Under the pieces are notes generated by a model that saw only the letters and a program-made list of their open reading frames with translations, ran no database searches and was not told the origin of the DNA. A stretch of DNA of 64,000 bases from Verrucomicrobiales bacterium (GTDB lineage Bacteria > Verrucomicrobiota > Verrucomicrobiia > Verrucomicrobiales > DEV007), in the NCBI GenBank assembly GCA_002698785.1, contig PAAG01000059.1, positions 558,001-622,000 of the forward strand, in the 5' to 3' direction. A program made the position numbers and the translations under genes. Shown here one piece after another: positions 9,328 through 17,782 of the stretch. The first letter of the stretch is position 1; every line of letters starts with the position of its first letter.

Positions 9328-10860
9328 ATGCCCCCCCGGAACATTTTTGCCCTGATCTTATCTTTCGTGACGATCTCTGCACTCAGCGCAGAAGAAAATA
9401 AATCGGATCCGTTGCAGGGAAGAGTTCTCTTCCTCGGTGACTCCATTACTCACGCAGGACACTTCGTTACCCATATTGAAGCATTCTCGCGAGCAGGAGG
9501 AGACACTACTTCTGAATTCATCAATCTCGGTTTACCCAGCGAAACCTGCACAGGCCTGTCAGAACCAGACCATCCATTCCCACGCCCGAACGTTCATGAC
9601 AGAATCGAACGAGCCCTGGAAGTCATAAAGCCAGACATCGTGTTTGCCTGCTACGGCATGAACGACGGAATTTACTACCCATTCGACGTTGAGCGGTTCA
9701 CAGCCTATCAAGACGGTATCAACGCTATCATTGAGAAGGTGGACAAATCGGGAGCGCGATTGATCCTGATGACACCGCCACCGTTTGACCCCGAGCCATT
9801 GCGTGCCGAAGGAAAGGTCAAACCTGCCGGCGAGCAAACGTATGCATGGTTCGAAATCTACGAGAACTACGATACCGAGGTTCTCGCGAAATACTCCGAG
9901 TGGGTCATGAAACAGAGCGATCGCCCCGAAGTCGAAAAGGTAATCGACCTCCGGTCTCCCGTTCTCTCCTACGTGGAGCACAAGCGTGAGAGCGAACCAG
10001 ATTTCACCCTTTCTCCTGACGGCGTTCATCTTAACGAAGAAGGCCATGCAATACTCTCGACGGCGATACTCGATGCCTTTGGCATGGATCCCATCGAACT
10101 CGACCCTGGCAATGATGCAGATATACAAGGCACCGAGAGACGTCAGCAAATTCTCCATCCCGCATGGGTAAGTCACATCGGCCATACTCGGCCGGGTGTT
10201 CGCCCAGGACTGCCGATTGAAACAGCCCAAATCGCCGCTGATCTGACAGCCACTGAAAATCCCGTTTCGCTATTCAACGGTCTCGATTTACAAGGCTGGA
10301 AAGGTGACGACTCCATCTGGTCCGTTAAGAATGGAGTGATCGTTGGCCGGAACGAATACGAAGTTTCCTCCAGCACCTACCTTTTCACAAAAAAGACATA
10401 CCGAAATTTTCGCCTCATCTTCGATGTGAAGCAGACAGTCTCTCCTCGCCATTCAAAAATGCACTCCGCCATCGCAGCACTTGGGGAGCAGATCAAAGAC
10501 GAAGGCGGAAACAAATTTGGCTTCAAAGGCCCGCTGTTGATGTTCTGCCACGACTGGGGAATCTGGGATGCCAATCGTCGCAACCGTATCGAACCCGCAC
10601 AACAAAAAGGCGCGTTAAGGATCGAGGCCGAGAACGTGGGTAGATGGAACCGGTGCGAAATTCTGGTCGTAGAAAATAGGATTCGTTTTGTCGCAAACGG
10701 CGAACTCGTGTTCGATTTTACCGACGAACCAGAAATGCTGCAGGCATCGCCGATCGGACTACAAATCCACAAGAACAAGCAGCCACAGGAATTTCATTTC
10801 ACAGGTCTGATTCTTTGTGAAGAACCGCAGAACGAGCTGATCACTCTCAAAACCGACTAA
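9328..10860 (+). CDS. SGNH hydrolase fused to DUF1080 (3-keto-disaccharide hydrolase) domain
   Basis: An exported two-domain enzyme of 510 residues. After a signal peptide (MPPRNIFALILSFVTISALS) the GDSL/SGNH esterase domain opens with FLGDSITHAG, which carries the nucleophilic Ser; the FACYGMNDG block supplies the Asn, and PDGVHLNEEGH around residue 230 the catalytic Asp-His pair. From about residue 310 a concanavalin-like DUF1080 domain begins with FNGLDLQGWKGDDSIWSVKNG. DUF1080 members hydrolyse 3-keto glycosides or bind sugars, so the fusion may couple deacylation to glycoside cleavage. Its TAA stop shares bases with the TAG stop of the converging DUF1552 gene. Monocistronic by position, divergent from the GT4 operon. 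Confidence 0.92.
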   Translation: MPPRNIFALILSFVTISALSAEENKSDPLQGRVLFLGDSITHAGHFVTHIEAFSRAGGDTTSEFINLGLPSETCTGLSEPDHPFPRPNVHDRIERALEVIKPDIVFACYGMNDGIYYPFDVERFTAYQDGINAIIEKVDKSGARLILMTPPPFDPEPLRAEGKVKPAGEQTYAWFEIYENYDTEVLAKYSEWVMKQSDRPEVEKVIDLRSPVLSYVEHKRESEPDFTLSPDGVHLNEEGHAILSTAILDAFGMDPIELDPGNDADIQGTERRQQILHPAWVSHIGHTRPGVRPGLPIETAQIAADLTATENPVSLFNGLDLQGWKGDDSIWSVKNGVIVGRNEYEVSSSTYLFTKKTYRNFRLIFDVKQTVSPRHSKMHSAIAALGEQIKDEGGNKFGFKGPLLMFCHDWGIWDANRRNRIEPAQQKGALRIEAENVGRWNRCEILVVENRIRFVANGELVFDFTDEPEMLQASPIGLQIHKNKQPQEFHFTGLILCEEPQNELITLKTD

Positions 10861-12083
10861 CCAAAAATCGTCTTCGTGCTTGAGCCAAACGATTCCTGCT
10901 CTACTCCCATCCACTGCAGCATATTCACAAACAGGTTACAGAGGGGTTCGTTGTCATTTCTATCAAATGCACGATGCCCCTGGTGGCGATAGTCCCCGCC
11001 CGCAAAGAGAACGGGAAGGTTATCTGTAAAGTGGGCACTCGCATTCCCAAGGTTACTCCCCATGAGAACCTGAGTGTGATCGAGCAGGGAACCTTCGCTT
11101 TCCTGAATCGAATCGAGCCCCTCCACAAACTCGACCCAAGCATCCATTGTTCCACGGTCGATAACCTCAAGCTGTCGAATCATGTCAGGGTTTTTACCAT
11201 GGTGGGAAAGTCCATGATACCCCATTGTGACGCCAGGCAACGGTGGCACCAGACTGTGATTCGCACTGCTGAATGCGATGACGCGGGTGGAGTCAGTCTG
11301 CAAAGCCAGCTTCATCACCGTAAAGTGAGCTCGCAACCAAGTCACGATATCTCCAGAAATTACGTCCTTAGGCTGCGCCTCCTCCACAATGGGCTTTGGC
11401 CTTCCCAACCAATCCTCCGTCTTAACAAGCCTCTTCTCCGCCTCCCTCACAGCGGTGTAAAATTCGTCCAACTTCTCCTTGTCCCGAACACTCACCTTTC
11501 GCCCCAAGTCCCGAGTATCGGATAGAACCGAATCCAAGATACTGTGCCCATCCTGCAGGTGTTGCCTTTGCCTAGACAATTCTTTCTCGGTCCCCGCCAG
11601 AAAGAGATTTGCAAATGAGCGCGCCGGTGAATTCTCCGTTGGAATGGGGACGCCATTTTGTGAATACGAAAGACTTTTATCCCCCAGCGTCAGCGCAGCA
11701 AATCGAGTCTGGTCTCCCACCTTCTTCGCAATTACCTGATCCAGCGAAACGGTGTTCTTAAATCCTCTCGAAGCTGGATGAGGAGCCGCCGTTAAAAAAG
11801 ACTTTTCGGCAGAGTGCCCACCATCGACACCGGGATGACTCATGCCAGAGAAAACCGTGAACTTACTTCTCAGATGAGCTGCCGGCTCCAGATAGGGGCT
11901 CAACTTGTAATCACTTCCAACATCCTTCGGAAAGAAATTGGGACCGTGGAAACCAAGAGGAATATTTATGGCCACCGTCCGTCGAATCGGCGACGACGAC
12001 GCCCCAAACGATTCAAGAACAGGAAGGCTCAAACTGACTCCAACACCTCTTAAAAAGGCCCTTCGTGATAATGTTCTAATCAT
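10857..12083 (-). CDS. DUF1552 protein, exported partner of DUF1592 cytochrome-like protein
   Basis: A 408-residue DUF1552 protein with a Tat-like leader (LSRRAFLRGVGVSLSLPVLESFG). The family hallmarks follow: NIPLGFHGPNFFP near residue 40, FTVFSGMSHPGVDGGHS, and TMGYHGLSHHGKNP in the C-terminal third. DUF1552 belongs with the alkaline-phosphatase/sulfatase-like DUF1501 group and in PVC bacteria is nearly always paired with a DUF1592-type protein. Here the start codon overlaps the stop of that gene by four bases, so the two are coupled. The function is undetermined; a periplasmic role with the haem-binding partner is inferred from pairing. Confidence 0.93.
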   Translation of the reverse strand: MIRTLSRRAFLRGVGVSLSLPVLESFGASSSPIRRTVAINIPLGFHGPNFFPKDVGSDYKLSPYLEPAAHLRSKFTVFSGMSHPGVDGGHSAEKSFLTAAPHPASRGFKNTVSLDQVIAKKVGDQTRFAALTLGDKSLSYSQNGVPIPTENSPARSFANLFLAGTEKELSRQRQHLQDGHSILDSVLSDTRDLGRKVSVRDKEKLDEFYTAVREAEKRLVKTEDWLGRPKPIVEEAQPKDVISGDIVTWLRAHFTVMKLALQTDSTRVIAFSSANHSLVPPLPGVTMGYHGLSHHGKNPDMIRQLEVIDRGTMDAWVEFVEGLDSIQESEGSLLDHTQVLMGSNLGNASAHFTDNLPVLFAGGDYRHQGHRAFDRNDNEPLCNLFVNMLQWMGVEQESFGSSTKTIFG

Positions 12084-14395
12084 GGCTGAGTGAATAGTGG
12101 GCTTGCTATTAATTCCTGTATCAACGTTCGAAAGCCGTTTCCTTGCTCTTTCGTTTTCGCAACGATCTCCTCAACCGCCGCACGATCCGAAAAACCCAGT
12201 TCGCGGCCCAGCGCATAAGTCGCGAGCCTTTCAACCAGACATCTGGCAAACTCGCTTTCACTCGAGAGCATCAATTCCTTAAACTCAACAATTGAGTCGA
12301 ACTCTTCCCCACTCGATAGCTTTCCATTGCACTCCACCGGCTTCGCTTTCACCACCGATCCCCATCCCTTTTCTGGATTGCTGACTTTGAACTGCAGGTA
12401 GTTTTCCCGAAACGCTCCTACTGGGTCGAATGACTCCAAGGCAAAGCCGGGTGGATCAATGTGTTTGTGACATCCCGCGCAACTCTCCTCATTGCTGTGC
12501 AGTGCCAACTGTTCTCGAATCGTCGTAGCATTACGTATATCTGGCTCGATTCCCGAAATATTCGGCGGAGGCGGCGGAACATGTTTCCCTAGCATATTCT
12601 CAAGCACCCAGATCCCTCGCACTACCGGAGAGGTATTTGTGCCATTGGCGGTCACTTTCAGAATAGATGCCTGTGTCAGGACACCTCCACGAACATTCTC
12701 GTTCAGTAATGGAACTCGACGCATCTTTAGCCCTTTCACCCCTTCGATTCCGTAGTGCTCAGCAAGGCGACCATTTACCATCACGAAATCGGAATCGATA
12801 AAATTACGAATATCGAGATCGCCTTTCAGTAACTCTGAGAAAAAGGCGCGACTCTCACGAAGCATACTCTCCTGCAAAACCTCATCGTAGTCAGGATACA
12901 GACGCCGATCCGGAGCAGTCTCATTGATCTCCCTCAGCTTGAGCCACTGTCCCGTAAAGTTCTCGACAAACCTTTCATGCTTAGGGTCTCCTAACATTCG
13001 CTCCACTTGAGCTCTCAGAACTTCATTCCGGAAAAGTTCCCCAGACGCGGCAGCCTGCTGAAGTTGCTCATCCGGCAAGGAACTCCAGAGAAAATAGGAG
13101 AGTCGACTCGCCAATTCAAAAGGCGAGAGTTCCGTCCCATCATTCGATTCCAGAAAAAGAAAATTCGGAGAGCAAAGCACAGAGAGCAATGCCGGCTCAA
13201 GACTCTCAAGAAAGGACTTTCCCTCGCTCATCCCAGCATCAAAGATCGCTAGCTTTCCCTCTAACTCCTCGGAAGAAACGGTTCTCCTCCATGCTCCCTT
13301 CATCAACCGACCAACGATTCGCTTAGCATCTTCTCGACCGCCTTGTTTCAAATCAACACTTCCCAGCAACCGTTCATGACTACGTGGCGGCCACTGTTCA
13401 TATATCGGCCCTTCGATCTCCACCGGACCAAAACCCACCCCCGGATTCTCCCCGGATGCAGGCTCTTTTAGGTAAAAGGGCAGACCGTGGGCGAAAAACT
13501 GAATCGCAAATCCTTCCGGTAAATTCGCTTCAATCGTCACTGTCTTCTGTTCTGAGGTAGCCTCATAAAACCCAAGAGGAAGATAGGTCGCCCCTGTCCG
13601 CGCAAAATCGGAAGCCGTTACGGAAAAAACGATGGAGTCTTCGGTATGAATAGTCGAAACAGGAAAACGAAAACGATATTTTCCTCGTACTGGAGTTCGG
13701 TGTTTCCGTGTCGAGATTTTGCTATAGCTAGTCTTGTTTCTCAGAAAGAGGAATACTTTGTCGTCGACGAGGGCATACTGGTTTCCGAGGTATGGCTTTA
13801 CTTCTTCGCGCGAATCGACCGTGACCGCCTCCGTCACCGGCCTATCCTCAGAAAAGATAGCTACCGACAGAACCTCCCGACATGCCTCGATGTAAGACTC
13901 AAACAACTCAGCAGAGACAGAGAGCGCCTGACCGTTCGTATCGAATCCACCAGCAGTCTGATCTTCGGGAAGATACGAGAGGAGATCCATCTCAATCCCC
14001 AACAGGTCGTTCAATGAATTCTCAAACTCATGCCGATTGAGTCTTCGTTGCACCACCTCACGAAGCTCACTGTCTGCTTCGTAAAGCGGAGGGTGCAGCA
14101 ACTCTTGAAATGACTCAAGCTCTACTTCATCCGGCCGAGGCTTATCTTCAGGGGGCATCTCTCCACCCATCACCCGATCGTAAATCTGGGTCCATCGCGA
14201 CACCTCGTCGATGCCTTCAATCCCGCCCTCCAAAGAAAGCAGATCAAGACCACCCTTCGAAACGACATCATCATGGCATTCCACACAGTGCGCGTCGAAG
14301 AAGCCCCAGAGTTCTTCTGGCACCTGAGAGGCATGCATGGAGAAGAACGGACTGAGAAAACAGAAATGAAGGAGGAGGAAGACAAATTTCTTCAC
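12080..14395 (-). CDS. DUF1592 planctomycete-type cytochrome-like protein
   Basis: A large exported protein with the DUF1587/DUF1592/DUF1588/DUF1585 domain order. A GTG start at 14395 gives a typical signal peptide (VKKFVFLLLHFCFLSPFFSM), and I prefer it to the upstream in-frame TTG at 14446, although neither has a well-spaced ribosome site. The N-terminal PSCyt-like region contains CVECH, a c-type haem attachment motif, and a second CAGCHKHIDPPGFALE motif marks DUF1588 in the C-terminal third. RRLNRHEFENSLNDLLG and LASRLSYFLWSSLPDE are family signatures. It is co-transcribed with the DUF1552 gene and divergent from the GT2 gene. The likely role is periplasmic electron transfer or oxidation, substrate unknown. 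Confidence 0.93.
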   Translation of the reverse strand: MKKFVFLLLHFCFLSPFFSMHASQVPEELWGFFDAHCVECHDDVVSKGGLDLLSLEGGIEGIDEVSRWTQIYDRVMGGEMPPEDKPRPDEVELESFQELLHPPLYEADSELREVVQRRLNRHEFENSLNDLLGIEMDLLSYLPEDQTAGGFDTNGQALSVSAELFESYIEACREVLSVAIFSEDRPVTEAVTVDSREEVKPYLGNQYALVDDKVFLFLRNKTSYSKISTRKHRTPVRGKYRFRFPVSTIHTEDSIVFSVTASDFARTGATYLPLGFYEATSEQKTVTIEANLPEGFAIQFFAHGLPFYLKEPASGENPGVGFGPVEIEGPIYEQWPPRSHERLLGSVDLKQGGREDAKRIVGRLMKGAWRRTVSSEELEGKLAIFDAGMSEGKSFLESLEPALLSVLCSPNFLFLESNDGTELSPFELASRLSYFLWSSLPDEQLQQAAASGELFRNEVLRAQVERMLGDPKHERFVENFTGQWLKLREINETAPDRRLYPDYDEVLQESMLRESRAFFSELLKGDLDIRNFIDSDFVMVNGRLAEHYGIEGVKGLKMRRVPLLNENVRGGVLTQASILKVTANGTNTSPVVRGIWVLENMLGKHVPPPPPNISGIEPDIRNATTIREQLALHSNEESCAGCHKHIDPPGFALESFDPVGAFRENYLQFKVSNPEKGWGSVVKAKPVECNGKLSSGEEFDSIVEFKELMLSSESEFARCLVERLATYALGRELGFSDRAAVEEIVAKTKEQGNGFRTLIQELIASPLFTQP

Positions 14396-14594
14396 TCCGC
14401 CAAGATCGCAAAACTCACGTCGGGCAGTCAATTCTCGACCTTTCAAAAATCAGCCGTTCTCGAATAGCCCAAATGAGCGGCAAAAGAAACAACCCGAACA
14501 ACCACTTCCTTTACTAACAACGTTTTACGATTCAGTTGAAATACACTCCTCGTCAGCTAGTAGTGATCGACTCTTCTTAACAGAACCGTTTTCA

Positions 14595-15587
14595 TTGAGG
14601 GAATCACAATCAGATGCGAAACGCGGGATAGAAACACCTTCCCTCGCCATCGTCGTACCTCTCTACAATGAGGCAGAAGTCTTCGGCAATCTCAGAGGGA
14701 GCCTGAAAGATCTCGCCACGAGCCTCCAAATACCCACTTCTTTCTACCTCATCGATGATGGAAGCACCGATGAGACTCCAACACTCCTGCACAACTGGGC
14801 GAAAGAAGATGAACGAGTCCGAGTAATTCATCTTTCGCGTAACTTCGGCCACCAGATCGCGCTCACCGCTGGACTTGACCACGTTGACCCTTCCACCGAC
14901 TTCACTGTCGTAATGGACGGTGACCTTCAGGACCCGCCAGAAGTCGTAGAGGCATTGGTAGAGAAAGCACTCGAAGGATTTGAGATCGTTTACGCACGCA
15001 GACGCGAACGACAGGGAGAAGGAGTTTTCAAGAGATCAACTGCTCATATCTTTTATCGGATGATGAGCAGCATTTCCCGAGTCAACATACCAGAGAACGT
15101 GGGGGACTTCAGGCTGATCGGAAAACAAGCACTCCTCGCTTTCCAGAGCATGCCTGAAAAACATCGTTTCGTACGCGGAATGTTCGCGTGGATGGGGTTT
15201 CCTCAGGCTGAAGTCGAGTTCGACAGGTCGAGCCGTGCAGGCGGGGAGACAAAGTATTCCATCACAAAGATGCTCTCCCTTGCGTGGAACGCGACAACCT
15301 CGTTCTCGGCATTACCTTTACGCCTGGCTCTCTTACCTGGAGTAGGCGCAACAGTCTTCGGTATTTTCTACTCACTGTATTCGTTGATCCAGCATATCAG
15401 AGGAGAAACTGTCCCCGGTTGGACAACCATTGTCATTCTTCTTTCGCTCTTTAATGGGAGCCTACTCCTTGCCATTTGGGTAATCGGAGAATACATCGCC
15501 AAAATATTCGAAGAGTCGAAGTCGCGACCACTCTATTTCGTGGCCGACAAAGTAAATTTCGAAGAAAAAGATCGAAAGGCAAAATGA
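14595..15587 (+). CDS. GT2 polyprenyl-phosphate glycosyltransferase (GtrB/DPM1-like)
   Basis: A membrane-anchored family 2 glycosyltransferase that typically loads a sugar onto undecaprenyl phosphate. LAIVVPLYNEAE opens the GT-A domain, LIDDGSTDET follows, and VVMDGDLQDPPE contains the DxD metal site. Two transmembrane helices near residues 235-300 (beginning LALLPGVGATVFGIF and VILLSLFNGSLLLAI) match GtrB-type proteins. No ATG is available in frame ahead of the conserved core; TTG at 14595 is the earliest usable start, and its ribosome site is weak. The stop overlaps the ATG of the next gene (ATGA at 15584-15587), tying it to the GT39-like enzyme that would use the polyprenyl-linked sugar. 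Confidence 0.92.
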   Translation: MRESQSDAKRGIETPSLAIVVPLYNEAEVFGNLRGSLKDLATSLQIPTSFYLIDDGSTDETPTLLHNWAKEDERVRVIHLSRNFGHQIALTAGLDHVDPSTDFTVVMDGDLQDPPEVVEALVEKALEGFEIVYARRRERQGEGVFKRSTAHIFYRMMSSISRVNIPENVGDFRLIGKQALLAFQSMPEKHRFVRGMFAWMGFPQAEVEFDRSSRAGGETKYSITKMLSLAWNATTSFSALPLRLALLPGVGATVFGIFYSLYSLIQHIRGETVPGWTTIVILLSLFNGSLLLAIWVIGEYIAKIFEESKSRPLYFVADKVNFEEKDRKAK

Positions 15588-17662
15588 ATCAGGGCAAGGG
15601 CATCATCTTCATTGCAATCGTTATCATCCCTCTCTTATTCGGAGGTTTCGTCCTGACATCCTCATTCGATCACGGACGGTGGTCACGAGATGCTGAATAC
15701 GACGACATCGGATATTTCCTGAGGGCCTACTACCGCGCCGAGGCAATTCGCGCTGAGGGGATTGTGGGTGGATTGAAATCGTACTGGGAGGACCCTTCAC
15801 ATTCTCCTTACGCGAATCTTGTCGCTACGGCAGGATTTCTTGTATTCGGCTACCACAATTGGGCTCCTCTGATCGCAAATTTCGTTCTTCTCATTGGCGT
15901 CGCTGCAATAGCTTTTTTCCACTTTCCCTGGCGACATCGATGGCAGGGGCTTCTTGCCGTTCTTGGGATCCTGCTCACTCCGACGATGTACAAAGCGGTC
16001 GAGCAGTTTCGCCCCGACTTTGCTTTCGGATGGGTCCTGGCACTATCGTCCTCCCTTATATACCGCAGCCTCGCAGAGTCCTCCCGGCGACTCTGGCTCG
16101 CCACGGCATTCGCCACCGCGGGGGCTTTTCTTGTAAAGACGTCAACTCTCCCACTGACTATCGTGGTGATAGGAGCATCCACCTTCTTCGGACTATTGAG
16201 AGGAGGTTGGAACCCTCGAAAGCCGCTACGGACTTTACCCAAATTTGGCGTGCCCTTGATCAAAATCTTCGGACTCGCACTCCTAGTAATGCTCCCGCAC
16301 TACATCAGGAGCGCCGTAAATATCTTTCGATACATTCAGTTGGTTGTCTTCGATCCTGAGGAATCAGCTATCTGGAGCATCGATCTGGATTTGGTCGATC
16401 GAATCGGTGCTTATCTTTGGGGACCTTGGGCGTGGAGAATAGCACTTCCGCATCTTTGGCTTGCCCTCGGGTGTATTGCAGTCGGGACAATTTTGGCTTT
16501 CCTCGCTAAAAACCGGACCCAGCAAGGCCGTATGATTCACTGGTGCCTCATGATTCTCATCTCCTACGCGGTGGTTACAATCAATGGTGAGAAGACTGCG
16601 TTTCTCGGCTTGCCTTTCTTCATCATGTCTCTGGCCGCTGCTCTGGAATCAGCAGCATTCCTCACCCAACACACTTTCAAACAACAAGGCGCAGTCATTG
16701 TAAAAAACGGAGCTTTAGTGACCTTCCTCGCTTCTTGCCTGCTCTTATTCACTCCGACCAAGAACGCATTTCATTGGCACGAAAGATCCGAGCCACACTC
16801 GATGATCCGAAGCGAAGCCAATCGCGAACTCATCCTTTCAACAGGAGCACTCGAAGCTAAAAAGAAATTTTGGCGGCCTCCTCGTGTCTATTTTGCGGCA
16901 AACGAGACAATGGAAGCACGCCAGATCGAGTGGATATCTCTCTTAGAGAACCTACCGGTCGATTCGTTTTGCAATACGAGATTAAAAACTCTGGAAGACC
17001 AAATCCCCCTCATTAATGCCGCTGACTACACAGTCGCCGCACCCGCGTCCTCCCTGATGCGAGAACCCCGTTTTCCTACAGACTTCACGCATGATGAAGT
17101 GATGGAATACCTTCGATCCTCCGATCAGTTCCAGGAAGCGGCGAGTTTCGAACCTCTCCCCGGTGTTGTGTATTATCTCTTCGAGAACACGTGGGCAAAC
17201 TACCCGGCCGCAACCATGGAACCTGGCCCCGGTTTCAGCCCGATGGAAACCGATGGAGAAGAATTCTGGTTTTGGACAGATAAATCCGCGACCATGTGGG
17301 TTACCAACCCATACGATGAACCCATTACAGTCGGTTGGAGAGCAAAAATAACCCTCGGAGATCTTGACGCTCGCCTCACTATCTCGACTGACAAAAACCC
17401 GGAAAAGTCTACCGAATATCGACATATCACGGGCGAGCAGTTCATCGAGCCGACTGTCGCACTACAGTTGGAAGAGAAAGAAACCGTGGGTATACAATTG
17501 ACATACCATGGCACCCCGCTACGCAGCCCAGTCGAAAGCCGTGATTTGTGTGTGAGAGTCCACAATTGCTGGCTTGGATACGAGAGCTACTTCTCCCCGG
17601 ATTCGCTCGACTTGAGTCTATCGCAAATTGCTCACGAGCTAGGCAAAACACGAAACCGCTGA
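15584..17662 (+). CDS. GT39-like integral membrane glycosyltransferase with C-terminal exported domain
   Basis: A 692-residue polytopic membrane protein starting at the ATG that overlaps the GT2 stop. The first helix (GIIFIAIVIIPLLFGGFVL) is followed by an extracytoplasmic loop with DAEYDDIGYFLRAYYRAEAI, whose acidic pair matches the catalytic Asp of GT-C/GT39 transferases. About nine further hydrophobic helices extend to residue 400. The last 250 residues are hydrophilic and beta-rich (SATMWVTNPYDEPITVGW), an exported domain of unknown role. Together with the GT2 enzyme it likely transfers a polyprenyl-phosphate sugar to a protein or envelope glycan outside the membrane. The acceptor is unknown; the FN3 protein encoded next is one candidate by position only. 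Confidence 0.8.
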   Translation: MNQGKGIIFIAIVIIPLLFGGFVLTSSFDHGRWSRDAEYDDIGYFLRAYYRAEAIRAEGIVGGLKSYWEDPSHSPYANLVATAGFLVFGYHNWAPLIANFVLLIGVAAIAFFHFPWRHRWQGLLAVLGILLTPTMYKAVEQFRPDFAFGWVLALSSSLIYRSLAESSRRLWLATAFATAGAFLVKTSTLPLTIVVIGASTFFGLLRGGWNPRKPLRTLPKFGVPLIKIFGLALLVMLPHYIRSAVNIFRYIQLVVFDPEESAIWSIDLDLVDRIGAYLWGPWAWRIALPHLWLALGCIAVGTILAFLAKNRTQQGRMIHWCLMILISYAVVTINGEKTAFLGLPFFIMSLAAALESAAFLTQHTFKQQGAVIVKNGALVTFLASCLLLFTPTKNAFHWHERSEPHSMIRSEANRELILSTGALEAKKKFWRPPRVYFAANETMEARQIEWISLLENLPVDSFCNTRLKTLEDQIPLINAADYTVAAPASSLMREPRFPTDFTHDEVMEYLRSSDQFQEAASFEPLPGVVYYLFENTWANYPAATMEPGPGFSPMETDGEEFWFWTDKSATMWVTNPYDEPITVGWRAKITLGDLDARLTISTDKNPEKSTEYRHITGEQFIEPTVALQLEEKETVGIQLTYHGTPLRSPVESRDLCVRVHNCWLGYESYFSPDSLDLSLSQIAHELGKTRNR

Positions 17663-17782
17663 CAACATCGGTTGTTTCGATACTTAAATAAGTCAGTAGT
17701 TTCACAAAAAATCCTTAGAAAACACTTCCCTTACAACCCTTCCTCTCGTAAATACATTGTAAACATGGAGAGGATACGTAAA

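Noticed and set aside
14447-14594. Promoter TTGAAA with a -10 box before the GT2 gene
   Set aside because: The only -10-like sequence at proper distance (TAGTAG) is a poor match, so I do not call it.
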